Of a stretch of DNA of 64,000 bases, positions 44,193 through 53,419 are shown in pieces. Location: contig NZ_CP113264.1 of the NCBI RefSeq assembly GCF_026642255.1, positions 806,001 through 870,000 of the forward strand, given 5' to 3'. A program made the position numbers and the translations under genes. The notes beneath the pieces are model-generated. The model made no database searches. It saw nothing but the letters and a program-made list of their open reading frames with translations, and was not told where the DNA came from. How positions within the stretch are numbered: the first letter of the stretch is position 1; each line of letters opens with the position of its first letter. This DNA is from Streptomonospora nanhaiensis (GTDB lineage Bacteria > Actinomycetota > Actinomycetes > Streptosporangiales > Streptosporangiaceae).

Positions 44193-44228
44193 GCCGTCCC
44201 TCCCCGGGAGGATGCGGGGAGGGACGGC
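44193..44228. terminator. Bidirectional terminator before the sugar operon end
   Basis: GCCGTCCCTCCCC / GGGGAGGGACGGC, perfect 13-base-pair stem with a 10-base loop between convergent genes. Confidence 0.75.
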
Positions 44229-44263
44229 TCCGGGCCCGGCGCGGGCGCGGCCGGGCGGTGCCG

Positions 44264-45268
44264 TCAGTCCGAGCCGAAGGCCGAGTCGAAGGACGACTCC
44301 GGCGGGCTGTAGGCGTGGGAGCGGACGAAGTCGACCGCCTCCGCCGCCCCGATCAGGCGGTCCATGCCCGCGTCCTCCCACTCCACCGAGATCGGCCCCT
44401 CGTAGCCGATCGCGTTCAGCGTGCGGAAGCAGTCCTCCCAGGGGACGTCCCCGTGCCCGGTCGACACGAAGTCCCAGCCCCGGCGGGGGTCGCCCCACGG
44501 CAGGTGGGAGCCGAGCCGGCCGTTGCGGCCGTTGCCCGTGCGCCTGCGGGTGTCCTTGCAGTCCACGTGGTAGATCCGGTCGCGGAAGTCCCAGAGGAAC
44601 CCGGCCGGGTCGATGTCCTGCCACACCATGTGGCTGGGGTCCCAGTTCAGGCCGAACGCGGGCCGGTGGCCGACGGCCTCCAGGGCCTTGTGGGCGGACC
44701 AGTAGTCGTAGGCGATCTCGGAGGGGTGCACCTCGAGCGCGAACCGCACCCCCACCTCGTCGAACACGTCCAGGACGGGGTTCCACCGGTCGGCGAAGTC
44801 CCGGTAGCCGGCCTCGATGACGTCCTCGCCCACCGGCGGGAACATCGCCACGTACTTCCAGATCGCCGAACCGGTGAAGCCCACGACCGTGGACACGCCG
44901 AGCCTCGCGGCGGCGCGGGCGGTCGTCTTCATCTCCTCGGCGGCCCTTCGCCGCACGCCCTCCGGGTCCCCGTCGCCCCACACGCGGGAGGGCAGGATGT
45001 CCCGGTGCCGGTGGTCGATGGGGTCGTCGCAGACCGCCTGTCCGAGCAGGTGGTTGGAGATCGCCCACAGGCCCAGGCCGTGGCGCTCGAGGACGTCGAG
45101 CCTGTCGCGCACGTAGTCGTCGTCCACGGCGGCCCGCGTGACGTCGAGGTGGTCGCCCCAGCAGGCGACCTCCAGGCCGTCGTAGCCCCACGAGGAGGCC
45201 AGGGAGCACACCTCCTCGAAGGGCAGGTCGGCCCACTGGCCGGTGAAAAGGGTGACTGGTCGCGGCAT
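44264..45268 (-). CDS. Sugar phosphate isomerase/epimerase-type TIM barrel protein
   Basis: A 334-residue AP-endonuclease-2-fold enzyme. Barrel landmarks: [94 protein letters not shown]. Glu, Asp and His ligands for a divalent metal are in place. Such enzymes isomerise or epimerise keto-sugars or inositol intermediates. It is the last gene in the carbohydrate operon. Start ATG 45268. Precise substrate unknown. Confidence 0.85.
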   Translation of the reverse strand: MPRPVTLFTGQWADLPFEEVCSLASSWGYDGLEVACWGDHLDVTRAAVDDDYVRDRLDVLERHGLGLWAISNHLLGQAVCDDPIDHRHRDILPSRVWGDGDPEGVRRRAAEEMKTTARAAARLGVSTVVGFTGSAIWKYVAMFPPVGEDVIEAGYRDFADRWNPVLDVFDEVGVRFALEVHPSEIAYDYWSAHKALEAVGHRPAFGLNWDPSHMVWQDIDPAGFLWDFRDRIYHVDCKDTRRRTGNGRNGRLGSHLPWGDPRRGWDFVSTGHGDVPWEDCFRTLNAIGYEGPISVEWEDAGMDRLIGAAEAVDFVRSHAYSPPESSFDSAFGSD

Positions 45269-45310
45269 GTTCGCTGTCTCCGTGGTCGGGGGTCGTCGGT
45301 GGGTTGCGGA

Positions 45311-46021
45311 TCAGTGGTCGTCGCCGTGCCCGTCCGCGGGCGCGGGGTCCCCGCCGCCCTCCTCCGCTCCGTCGGGCCGGAGCGCGCCGGGGACGGCGGG
45401 CAGGTACAGGTGGACGTGCTCCCCGCCGGCCTCCAGGCTCAGCAGGTCGAGCTGGGTGGCGGCGGCCGACCAGGAGACGACCGCCTCGTTGCGCAGGTCC
45501 ATGGCGATGTGCAGCACGTCCATGCGCAGCTCCTCGTCCTCGGCCTGCGCCGCCTTGGCGTAGGTCTCCACCGCCATGGACAGGAGGCGGACGGACGAGG
45601 TCAGACCGGTGTGGGCGACGCTGTGGGAGGGCCTGTCGGACGGCGGGTCGCCGAAGTGCCCGGCGGCCTCCTGGACGCCGGTCCGCCAGGAGTTGACGGT
45701 CGCGGCGTCGGTCGTGTCCAGCGGCGGGTGCGATCCGTCGGTGGGCAGGAACTCCTCCATGTCCTCCACGATCGGTGTCAGGCCCTCCACGGCCATGCGG
45801 GTGTGCTCGACGAGGTCGTCGACCGGTGCGGCGGCGGCCTCCCCGGCGGGGGCGGCGGCGGAGCCGGCGCCGTCACGGCCGAGGAAGACCACGGAGGCGG
45901 CGACGAGCGCGCCGACCAGGACGAGCGAGCAGGCCGTCAGCCACCATGTGGCGGCCGTGGCGGGGGCTGCCCCGTCCTGCGTCTCGGGCACCGTGTCGGA
46001 GGGGGGTTTGCGTGTGGACAT
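45311..46021 (-). CDS. Membrane-anchored hypothetical protein in the sugar operon
   Basis: A 236-residue protein: 25 charged residues, one transmembrane helix (TAATWWLTACSLVLVGALVAASVVFL, shown in part by WWLTACSLVLVGALV), then an extracytoplasmic helical domain (LVEHTRMAVEGLTPIVEDM, AVETYAKAAQAEDEELRM, LRNEAVVSWSAAATQLDLL). The tail is acidic and His-rich (DGHGDDH). No family recognised. Start ATG 46021. It has a 163-base leader, so it may have its own promoter despite lying between two isomerase genes. Confidence 0.65.
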   Translation of the reverse strand: MSTRKPPSDTVPETQDGAAPATAATWWLTACSLVLVGALVAASVVFLGRDGAGSAAAPAGEAAAAPVDDLVEHTRMAVEGLTPIVEDMEEFLPTDGSHPPLDTTDAATVNSWRTGVQEAAGHFGDPPSDRPSHSVAHTGLTSSVRLLSMAVETYAKAAQAEDEELRMDVLHIAMDLRNEAVVSWSAAATQLDLLSLEAGGEHVHLYLPAVPGALRPDGAEEGGGDPAPADGHGDDH

Positions 46022-46184
46022 CGTGACGTCTCCTCGGGAAGAGTGGAGCCGCCCGACTTCAGATGGCGCTTTCCGGTGAGCGCGGCACCGAGCGGGGGTG
46101 AGGGCTTGCGGCCCGGCCCGGGCGCCGCGGTCCGTGGTGCGGTCACGGCCGCGAGCGGTTCGCTCCGACGCACGGCGTCTCCCT

Positions 46185-47036
46185 TCAGGAGGTCAGTGAA
46201 CGCAGGTGGGCCAGGCCGTCGACGGCGATCGCGTCCTGCGACGCCGCCAGGGGTCGCCAGACGGAGGCCGCCGTGGCGATGCTGGCATTGTCCGCCGTGA
46301 ACGATTCGATGACCAGGGGGCCGTCGTAACCCGCCGCGTCCAGCGAGGCCAGGATGCCGCGCCAGTCCAGGTGGTCGGCCCCCGGCGCGCCCCGGTCGTT
46401 CGCGCACACCTGCACGTGCTTGATCCGCCCGGCGGCCCGGCCGATCGCCGCCGCCACGTCCTGCTCCTCGATGTTCATGTGGTAGACGTCCAGGGCCAGG
46501 CCGCAGTGCTCGGCCGGCAGGTCCGCGAGCATCGCCATGCCCTGGTCGACCGTGTTGACCAGGCTCGTCTCGTACCGGTTGAGCGGCTCGACCGCCACAC
46601 AGACCCCCGTGGCCGAGGCGTGCCCGACCACGGGGGCGAGCCCCTCGACCAGTTCCGCACCGGCCCGCCGGCGCTCGTCCGGGGACAGCCTCCACGTGCG
46701 GCCGACCGAGGCGTAGGCCGGGCCGGCGACGACGGGGGAGCCGACCGTCGCCGCCGCGTCCACGACCCGCTTGAGGTAGTCCTGCGTGGCCGAGCGGGTG
46801 GCCGGGTCGGTCGCGACGAGCTCCCGCCCCGGTCCCATGACCAGCACGACGGTGGCGCCGAGCCCCAGCCCGTCCAGCAGCGCCCGTGCGCGCCGGGGGT
46901 CCCAGTCGCCGACCTGTTCGACCGGGAGCTCGATCACGTCGAACCCCCACTCCGCCACGCGGGGGGCGATCCGCTCCAGCCCGGCGTCGGTCAGGGGCGA
47001 CGTCCACACCCAGGTGTTGACCCCCAGCGCGCGCAT
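46185..47036 (-). CDS. Sugar phosphate isomerase/epimerase (ketose 3-epimerase-like)
   Basis: A 283-residue TIM-barrel enzyme like D-psicose/tagatose 3-epimerases: MRALGVNTWVWTSPLTDAGL, FDVIELPVEQV, VCVAVEPLNRYETSLVNTVDQ (catalytic Glu), LALDVYHMNIEEQD, IKHVQVCANDRGAPG and PLVIESFTA (second Glu). The start ATG (47036) abuts the stop of the binding-protein gene, so they are co-translated. It likely acts on the imported sugar or its oxidised form, together with the dehydrogenase at the operon start. Confidence 0.87.
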   Translation of the reverse strand: MRALGVNTWVWTSPLTDAGLERIAPRVAEWGFDVIELPVEQVGDWDPRRARALLDGLGLGATVVLVMGPGRELVATDPATRSATQDYLKRVVDAAATVGSPVVAGPAYASVGRTWRLSPDERRRAGAELVEGLAPVVGHASATGVCVAVEPLNRYETSLVNTVDQGMAMLADLPAEHCGLALDVYHMNIEEQDVAAAIGRAAGRIKHVQVCANDRGAPGADHLDWRGILASLDAAGYDGPLVIESFTADNASIATAASVWRPLAASQDAIAVDGLAHLRSLTS

Positions 47037-48242
47037 CTACCGGTCCGTCCAGGCCTCGGGGAAGCCCGGCAGGTCCTCGCCGCCGAACTTCGCGTAGTGC
47101 AGCGACGGCATGTCGGCGTTGCGCTCCAGGTACTCGGGCAGCTCGTCCTGGGTGATGGGCGCCTGCGGGAGGATCCACTCCGAGGGGACCTCCTCGCCGG
47201 CGAGGATCATGCTCGCGGCGAGGACCGGCGTACGCCACTGGAAGTTGGAGTAGACCGGCGCGATGGCGGTGAGGCCCTCCTCGTCCCACTTGCGCATGAA
47301 GCTCAGCTCGTCCTCGCCCGCGATCACCGGGTAGGGCTGACCCGCGTCCTCGAAGGCCTCCAGGCCGGCGACGGCCCCGTCGCCCGCGTCCATCCAGATG
47401 CCGTCGATCTCGCCGCGCTGGAGGTGCTGGGAGACCAGGTCCTTGATCCTGGCCCCGTCGCCCTCGGTGAACTCGTCGGCGACCACGTTGAGCTCGCTGG
47501 CGCCGAAGATCTCCTGGGCGGCGGCCCAGCGGTGCTCGAGGACGTCGACGCCGGGCAGGATGCGCAGCGCCAGCACGTTCGAGCCGGGCTCCAGGTTGTC
47601 GACCAGGAACTCCGCGGCGTCCGCCCCGTAGGCGTAGCCGCCGATCGGGTGGATGAACGTGACCATGCAGTCGGAGTTCACCCCGCGGTCGAAGACCACG
47701 ACCGGGACACCGCTCTCGCACGCGGTCTCCACCGCCGGGGTCAGGGTGGCGGTGGTGGACGGCGAGATGATGATGGCGTCGCAGTCCCCGGAGTCCACGA
47801 ACGCCTGGATGTCGGAGATCTGCTGGTTGTCGTCGTCCGCGGCGTCGGACACCCGGAAGTCACCGATGGCGCCCTCCTCCTGGAGGGCCTCCACCTGCTG
47901 TTCCATGGTGATGAAGCCGGTGACCCGCCACGGGTTGGACACCGAGGCGTTGGAGAAGCACAGGGTGGCGTCCTCGGGGGAGTCGTGGGCGAACTCGGAG
48001 GTGTCGATCCACTCCGGCTCGATCGCCTGCATCCACGGCTCGTCCTCGGGACCCTCCGGGGTGATCTCGCGCTGGGCGAGCTGGGCGTCGTACTCGGCCT
48101 GGTCGAACCACTCCTCGCTGGGGGCGAGCTCGCTGCCGCCCTCCTCGCCGGCGGCGCCGTCCTCCGGCGCGTCGGTCGTACACGCCGTGAGCATCAGTGT
48201 CAGGCCGGCGGCGCCGGCGAGCAGCACGCGGGGGACGCGCAT
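47037..48242 (-). CDS. ABC sugar transporter substrate-binding lipoprotein
   Basis: A 401-residue lipoprotein of the ribose-type periplasmic-binding class. Signal with lipobox LTAC (Cys21), then an acidic linker. Binding-fold landmarks: FSNASVSNPWRVTGFITMEQQ, CDAIIISPSTTATLTPAVETA, PVVVFDRGVNSD, VLALRILPGVDVLEHRW, IDGIWMDAGDGAVAGLEAF. It is somewhat longer than usual RbsB-type proteins. Start ATG 48242 behind CAGGAGG. Operates with the two permeases and ATPase encoded just upstream in the operon. Confidence 0.9.
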   Translation of the reverse strand: MRVPRVLLAGAAGLTLMLTACTTDAPEDGAAGEEGGSELAPSEEWFDQAEYDAQLAQREITPEGPEDEPWMQAIEPEWIDTSEFAHDSPEDATLCFSNASVSNPWRVTGFITMEQQVEALQEEGAIGDFRVSDAADDDNQQISDIQAFVDSGDCDAIIISPSTTATLTPAVETACESGVPVVVFDRGVNSDCMVTFIHPIGGYAYGADAAEFLVDNLEPGSNVLALRILPGVDVLEHRWAAAQEIFGASELNVVADEFTEGDGARIKDLVSQHLQRGEIDGIWMDAGDGAVAGLEAFEDAGQPYPVIAGEDELSFMRKWDEEGLTAIAPVYSNFQWRTPVLAASMILAGEEVPSEWILPQAPITQDELPEYLERNADMPSLHYAKFGGEDLPGFPEAWTDR

Positions 48243-48244
48243 GG

Positions 48245-49312
48245 TTACCTCCTGGAAGTGCCGAGCGGCCGCTCGGTCGGATGGTCCGGTCGCCGTCGCA
48301 GGCGCTCCGGCAGTCGAAGGTCGCCCCGGCGGGCCGCATAGGCCACCGCGGCGATGATGATGACTCCCTGCACCGTCGGCTGGATGGTCGAGGGCAGGTA
48401 GAGCTGGTTGAACAGGGTGAACAGCGCCTCCACGGTGACGGCGCCCAGGACGGCGGCGACCACCGTGCCGCGGCCTCCGCCCAGGACCACCCCGCCCAGG
48501 ACGACGGCGGTGATGGCGGTGAACTCCAGGCCCTGCCCCACCTGCGCCGTGACCCCGGCGTACCCGCCGATGAGGACCGCGGCGACGGTGGCCAGGAGGG
48601 AGGAGCCGACGAAGGCCAGCGTGCGCACCCGCCACACCCGCACCCCGGAGAACGCCGCGGCGACGTCGTTGTCGCCGGTCGCGATGAGGGAGCGGCCGTA
48701 GGGCGAGCGCATCAGGAGCACCCCGGCGACGGCGATGACGGCCGCGATCACCAGCGCCCACGGGAGCTGGCCGAGGAAGGGCAGGTCCTCGACGCCGCCC
48801 CTGCCGGGGACGCGGAAGGCCTCCGACAGGGCGCCGGTGGGCGCGCCCCCGGTCCAGTACCGGACGGCCCCGAACAGGATGAGCATCGTGCCCAGGGTGG
48901 TGATGATCGAGGGCACCCTCAGCAGGGTCGTGACGAGGCCGTTGACCAGGCCGACCAGCAGGCCGAAGGCCAGCATCACGCCGATCACCGGCAGGGTCAT
49001 GGCCTCCTCCCCGTCGATGAGGCGGGCCGCGATCACCACCTGGGCCCCGACCAGCGAGCCGACCGAGAGGTCGAACTCGCCGGAGACGATCACGAGGTAC
49101 TGGCCGATCGCGAGGATCACCAGCGGTGCGGCCTTCTTGGCGAACGCCATCAGCGGCGGGCCCTCGAAGAACGACGGGTTCTGGGTGGCGATGACCGCGA
49201 AGATCAGCGCCAGCAGCAGGGCGACGGTCGGGGCGCCTCCCCGGCCCAGCGCCGCGAGCGCGCCCGGGACGCGTCCGCGGGGTGCGGGGGGAGCGGTCGT
49301 GGGCGAGGTCAT
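48245..49312 (-). CDS. ABC sugar transporter permease (RbsC-like) 2
   Basis: A 355-residue permease with about ten helices. Typical motif of the family: VILAIGQYLVIVSGEFDLSVGSLVG, GLVNGLVTTLLRVPSIITTLG, SGVRVWRVRTLAFVGSSLLA and TAITAVVLGGVVLGGGRGTV. The ATG at 49312 overlaps the previous gene's stop. It pairs with the adjacent permease to form the membrane channel for a monosaccharide or sugar acid/alcohol. The C-terminal tail is basic (LPERLRRRPDHP). Confidence 0.92.
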   Translation of the reverse strand: MTSPTTAPPAPRGRVPGALAALGRGGAPTVALLLALIFAVIATQNPSFFEGPPLMAFAKKAAPLVILAIGQYLVIVSGEFDLSVGSLVGAQVVIAARLIDGEEAMTLPVIGVMLAFGLLVGLVNGLVTTLLRVPSIITTLGTMLILFGAVRYWTGGAPTGALSEAFRVPGRGGVEDLPFLGQLPWALVIAAVIAVAGVLLMRSPYGRSLIATGDNDVAAAFSGVRVWRVRTLAFVGSSLLATVAAVLIGGYAGVTAQVGQGLEFTAITAVVLGGVVLGGGRGTVVAAVLGAVTVEALFTLFNQLYLPSTIQPTVQGVIIIAAVAYAARRGDLRLPERLRRRPDHPTERPLGTSRR

Positions 49313-50382
49313 CGGCGGCCTCCCAGGGGTTCCGGCTCGGGTCGGGGCCCGGGATCGGGGGCGGGCGGCGGCGGGGCGCCGCCGGAGGGGAAGCGGACCC
49401 GGACGGCGGCACGCGAGTGCCTGCCCCGGGCGTAGACGGCGACGGCGGCGATGACGATCACGCCGCGCATCACGTCCTTGACGAACGGGTCGACGCCCAG
49501 GACGTTGAACACCGTGTCGAGCGTGGCGAGGATGAACACCCCGGCGATCGTCCCGGCCACGCCTCCCCGCCCGCCGAGCAGGTAGGTGCCGCCCAGGACG
49601 ACGGCGGCGATGGCCTCCAGCTCGTAGCCGTTGCCGTAGACGGTGGCGCTGCCCGTGCCGAACCTGGCGGCCAGCAGCAGGCCCGCCACCCCGGCGGTGA
49701 CGGAGCACAGCACGTGCGCGGTGACGGTGGGGATCCCGGCGCGGACGCCGGAGAGCCGCGCGACCTCGGCGTCGCCGCCGACCGCGTACATGTGGTAGCC
49801 CGTGCGGGTGCGGTGCAGGAACAGCACGGCGGCCGCGGCGAGGCCCAGCATGACGAGGGTGGAGACCGGCAGGACGCCGATCCGCGTGTAGCCGAAGGTC
49901 TGGAAGGCGGCGGGGATCGCCCCGGCGGGGCCCTGGAAGTTGGTGTCCAGGTAGCCCTTGATGATCAACCCCATCCCCAGCGTGGTGATGAACGGGTTGA
50001 CCCGCAGCCGGGTCACCACGAGGCCGTTGGCCAGGCCGATCAGCGCGGCCAGGCCCAGGGCCGCCCCGACGCCGAGCAGGATCCGGGAGGGGTCGCCCGC
50101 CATGGTGGTCGCCGCGACCACCGTGGAGAGCGCGGCGACGTAGCCGACCGACAGGTCGAGGGACCGGCACAGGATGACGAGGGTCTGGCCGATGGCCAGG
50201 AACCCGAGCAGGCTGCTGCGGGTGAACAGGTCGACCGTGTTGGCGGTGGTGAACAGGTTGCCGCCGCGCGTGGCGACGTAGACGGCGCTCGCCGCGAGCA
50301 GCAGCACCAGGGCCAGGTAGACCGGGCCCGTGGTGCCGAGCCGGGACCACAGGCCCCGGACGGAGGTGGTGGCGCGTGTCAC
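49309..50382 (-). CDS. ABC sugar transporter permease (RbsC-like) 1
   Basis: A 357-residue homologue of the next gene: LAIGQTLVILCRSLDLSVGYVAAL, GLANGLVVTRLRVNPFITTLG, GNGYELEAIAAVVLGGTYLLG and GGVAGTIAGVFILATLDTVFN. The C-terminus is Pro-rich. GTG start (50382) overlaps the ATPase stop by 4 bases. The pair of different permeases suggests a heterodimeric channel rather than the homodimer of Escherichia coli RbsC. Confidence 0.92.
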   Translation of the reverse strand: MTRATTSVRGLWSRLGTTGPVYLALVLLLAASAVYVATRGGNLFTTANTVDLFTRSSLLGFLAIGQTLVILCRSLDLSVGYVAALSTVVAATTMAGDPSRILLGVGAALGLAALIGLANGLVVTRLRVNPFITTLGMGLIIKGYLDTNFQGPAGAIPAAFQTFGYTRIGVLPVSTLVMLGLAAAAVLFLHRTRTGYHMYAVGGDAEVARLSGVRAGIPTVTAHVLCSVTAGVAGLLLAARFGTGSATVYGNGYELEAIAAVVLGGTYLLGGRGGVAGTIAGVFILATLDTVFNVLGVDPFVKDVMRGVIVIAAVAVYARGRHSRAAVRVRFPSGGAPPPPAPDPGPRPEPEPLGGRR

Positions 50383-52166
50383 GGTGCGGCCTCCTCGTGC
50401 CGTGCGGGGGAGCCGCCGCCGCTGTCGGGGCCGGGACCGCTGCCGCTGTCGGTGTGGCGCACGGCGCCGGGGGGAGGGCCGGAGCCGAGGTCGTTCTCGG
50501 GGCGGCGGCCGGGGCCGGCGGCCCGGCCGGCACCGTCGCCGGAGCGGGGACCGGCCGCGGCGCCGCCGGAGAGCGGGGCCGCGGCGCGGGGGTCCCCGGC
50601 GGCCGGGGCGTCCGCCCGCGGGTCGCCGTGGGAACCGGTGGCCATGGCCATCACGGCCTCCTCGGTCGACCCCCCGGGGAGCTCGCCCGCGATCCGCCCG
50701 TCCGCCAGGACGACCAGCCGGTCGGCCATCCCGATCAGCTCGGGGAGTTCGGAGGAGATCAGCACGATCGCCGCCCCGGACGCCGCGAGCTCGCGCATCA
50801 GCCGGTAGACGGCCTGCTTGGCGCCCACGTCGATGCCGCGGGTGGGCTCGTCGAGGACGATCACGCCGGGTTCGGTGGCCAGCCACTTGGCCAGGACCAC
50901 CTTCTGCTGGTTGCCCCCCGACAGGTACCGGACCTCCTGGTCGTTGCCGCCGCGCGTCACCAGCTCCAGGGAGGAGAGGATGCCGGGCAGCCGCCGGACC
51001 CGGCGGGCCGACCCGAACGGCAGGACCGCGTCCAGGACGAGGCGGCCGTTGGCGGTGACGGACTGGTTCAGCGCCAGTCCCTGCGCCTTGCGGTCCTCGG
51101 TCACCAGGACCAGCCCGGCGCGCACCGCCCGGCGCGGGGAGCGGGGATCGATCCGCCTGCCGTCCACGGCGACCTCGCCGCGGGTGAAGCGGGCGATGCC
51201 GAACAGGGCGTGGGCGACCTCGGTGCGGCCGCTGCCCTGGAGGCCCCCGAGCCCCAGGATCTCCCCGCCGCGCACCTCGAACCCGATCCCGTCCAGCTGG
51301 CTGTTGCCCCCGCCCCTGACCGAGAGCCTGACCTCGCCGACGCGGTCGCCGCGGGGCTCCAGGCGCTCGGGGAAGACCGACGACACCGGTCGGCCGACCA
51401 TCCGGCGCACCAGCTCCGCGGGCCCGATCCCCTCCGCCGGGACCGTCTCCACCAGGTCGCCGTCCTTGAGGACGGTGATGGTGGCGGCCAGGTCGAAGAT
51501 CTCCTTCATGCGGTGCGACACGTAGAGGACCGCCACGCCGCGCTCGCGCAGGCGGCCGATGATCCGGTACAGGACCTCCACCTCGTGGTCGGCCAGCGCC
51601 GCCGTCGGCTCGTCCATCGAGATGATGCGCGCGTCGTGCGACAGCGCCTTGACGATCTCCACGATCTGCTGCTCGGCCACCGACAGGGACCGGACCCTGG
51701 TCCAGGGGGCGATGCCCTCCAGGTCGAGGTCGGCGAGCAGCGCGGCGGTGGCCCGCTCCATGGCGCGGCCGTCCACGAGGCCCCTGCGGCGCGGCTCGCG
51801 GCCGAGGAACACGTTCTCGGCGACGGTGCGCTCGGGGAGGAGGTTGAACTCCTGGAAGACCGTGGCCACCCCGGCGCGCTGGGCCTGCACGGGGTGCTCG
51901 AAGGAGACGCGCGACCCGGCCAGCTCGACGGTGCCCGAGTCCGCCCGGTGCACCCCGGCCAGCACCTTCATCAGGGTGGACTTGCCGGCGCCGTTCTCCC
52001 CGACGAGGGCGTGCACCTCCCCCGGGTACAGGTCCAGGTCGATGCCGTGCAGCACGCGCACGCCGAGGAAGGACTTGGTGATCCCCCGCATCCGCAGGAG
52101 GGGTTCCGCGGGGGCCGGGGGAGGTGGAGCGGGGGACGCGGGGCCGGGCGGCGGGGAGGCGGTCAT
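50379..52166 (-). CDS. ABC sugar transporter ATPase with two nucleotide-binding domains
   Basis: A 595-residue RbsA/MglA-type double ATPase. First domain: VGENGAGKSTLMKVL (Walker A), SLSVAEQQIVEIVKAL, ISMDEPTAAL (Walker B). Second: degenerate Walker A LGGLQGSGRTEVAHALF, YLSGGNQQKVVLAKWLA signature, VLDEPTRGIDVGAK. The last 90 residues are a Gly/Pro/Ser/Ala-rich low-complexity tail not found in RbsA. The ATG (52166) overlaps the dehydrogenase stop. Energises import by the two permeases that follow. Confidence 0.93.
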   Translation of the reverse strand: MTASPPPGPASPAPPPPAPAEPLLRMRGITKSFLGVRVLHGIDLDLYPGEVHALVGENGAGKSTLMKVLAGVHRADSGTVELAGSRVSFEHPVQAQRAGVATVFQEFNLLPERTVAENVFLGREPRRRGLVDGRAMERATAALLADLDLEGIAPWTRVRSLSVAEQQIVEIVKALSHDARIISMDEPTAALADHEVEVLYRIIGRLRERGVAVLYVSHRMKEIFDLAATITVLKDGDLVETVPAEGIGPAELVRRMVGRPVSSVFPERLEPRGDRVGEVRLSVRGGGNSQLDGIGFEVRGGEILGLGGLQGSGRTEVAHALFGIARFTRGEVAVDGRRIDPRSPRRAVRAGLVLVTEDRKAQGLALNQSVTANGRLVLDAVLPFGSARRVRRLPGILSSLELVTRGGNDQEVRYLSGGNQQKVVLAKWLATEPGVIVLDEPTRGIDVGAKQAVYRLMRELAASGAAIVLISSELPELIGMADRLVVLADGRIAGELPGGSTEEAVMAMATGSHGDPRADAPAAGDPRAAAPLSGGAAAGPRSGDGAGRAAGPGRRPENDLGSGPPPGAVRHTDSGSGPGPDSGGGSPARHEEAAP

Positions 52167-53311
52167 ACCGCGTCCACCTCCGGGACGTCGACCCAGCGGC
52201 GCTCCCGCGCAGAGGCCATGACGGCCTCGGCGATGACGGCGGCGCGCAGGCCGTCGGCGAACACGGGAAGGCCCTCCGGGGCCTGCCCCGCGATGGCCGC
52301 GCCCGTGTCGCGGACGAGCGCGTTGAAGCAGTCCTGGTAGCCCTGGGGGTGGCCGACCGGGACGGTGACCAGGCGGGCGGCGTCGGCGCTCAGCGCCGGG
52401 TCGTCGCGGGTGATGGTCCCCGTGCGGCCGCGGCTGCCCGCCCAGAGGGTCTCCGGCCGCTCCTGGTCGAAGGCCAGGGAGCCCTCGGTGCCGGAGACCT
52501 CCAGGACCAGCTGGTTCTTGCGGCCGGGGGAGACCTGGCTGATCACCGCGCTGCCGATGGTGCCGCCGGCCGTGGAGAACTGGAAGGACACCAGGTCCTC
52601 GGTGGCGACGGGGCGGCCGTCCCGGGTGTCGTTGACGCGGGAGGTCTGGGCGCACACGGTCGCGATGCGGTCGCCGGTGACGAACTCCAGCATGTCGCAC
52701 CAGTGCGAACCGATGTCGCCGAAGGCCCTGGTGGGCCCGCCGATCTCCGGGTCGACCCGCCAGTTGTCCTCCTCCGGGTAGAGGAGCCAGTCCTGGAGGT
52801 AGCCGCCGTGGGCGAGGCTGACGCGGCCGATCGACCCGGAGGCGACCAGGGCGCGGGCCTCGCGGGCCATGGGGTGGAAGCGGTAGGTGAAGGGCACCAC
52901 GGCGACCCGGCCGGCCTCCCGCGCGGCGGCCACGAGGCTCCTCGCGGTGTCGGCGTCGGTGGCGAGGGGCTTCTCGCAGACGACGTGCTTCCCGGCGGCG
53001 AGGGCCGCCAGGCTCAGCGGGGCGTGGAGGTGGTTGGGGGTGCAGACGTGGACGACGTCCACGTCCTCGCGGTGGATGAGTTCGAGGGCGTCGGCGTGCG
53101 CGTGGGCGATGCCGTTGGCGAGCCGGAACCCCTCCGCCTTGGCCGGCGAGGAGCCCGCGACCCCGACGACCTCGCCGCCGGCGGCACGGACGGCGTGGGA
53201 GTGGACCCGTCCCATGAAGCCGGTGCCGATCACCGCGGCGCGGTAGGCGTTGGGCGTGGTCGTACCGGGTTCGACTGTCTCACCCAGGCTTGTGACCTTT
53301 CTCACTGACAT
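52163..53311 (-). CDS. Gfo/Idh/MocA-family oxidoreductase
   Basis: A 382-residue NAD(P)-dependent sugar or inositol dehydrogenase. Rossmann start AAVIGTGFMGRVHSHAV; EKPLATDADTARSL carries the family EKP motif; DIGSHWCDMLEFV holds the catalytic Asp-His pair. First gene of the carbohydrate operon, translated probably from a leaderless message since its ATG lies 7 bases after the -10. It would oxidise the imported sugar, followed by isomerases encoded downstream. Confidence 0.92.
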   Translation of the reverse strand: MSVRKVTSLGETVEPGTTTPNAYRAAVIGTGFMGRVHSHAVRAAGGEVVGVAGSSPAKAEGFRLANGIAHAHADALELIHREDVDVVHVCTPNHLHAPLSLAALAAGKHVVCEKPLATDADTARSLVAAAREAGRVAVVPFTYRFHPMAREARALVASGSIGRVSLAHGGYLQDWLLYPEEDNWRVDPEIGGPTRAFGDIGSHWCDMLEFVTGDRIATVCAQTSRVNDTRDGRPVATEDLVSFQFSTAGGTIGSAVISQVSPGRKNQLVLEVSGTEGSLAFDQERPETLWAGSRGRTGTITRDDPALSADAARLVTVPVGHPQGYQDCFNALVRDTGAAIAGQAPEGLPVFADGLRAAVIAEAVMASARERRWVDVPEVDAV

Positions 53312-53318
53312 GCGGCGA

Positions 53319-53348
53319 ACAGTACGCCCGACTTATGTCGATCGTCAA
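53319..53348 (-). promoter_or_regulatory. Promoter of the carbohydrate operon
   Basis: On the minus strand: TTGACG (53348-53343), 18-base spacer, TACTGT (53324-53319), then 7 bases to the ATG of the oxidoreductase gene. The -35 lies in the left arm of the palindrome at 53344-53360. Confidence 0.7.
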
Positions 53349-53360
53349 GCAGAAGTTGAC
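53344..53360. promoter_or_regulatory. Likely ROK operator
   Basis: GTCAA-GCAGAAG-TTGAC, an inverted repeat whose left arm overlaps the -35 of the carbohydrate operon promoter and whose right arm could be the -35 of the divergent ROK gene. A bound regulator would block both directions. Confidence 0.6.
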
Positions 53361-53419
53361 TGACGTGGGAACATTAGAGTCGGTCTGGGTGGCCCGGAGT
53401 CCTGTGCTTCACTGTTCGC

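Noticed and set aside
46206..48341. 711-codon open frame on the plus strand
   Set aside because: Antisense to the epimerase and binding-protein genes, with low-complexity product; a shadow of codon bias.
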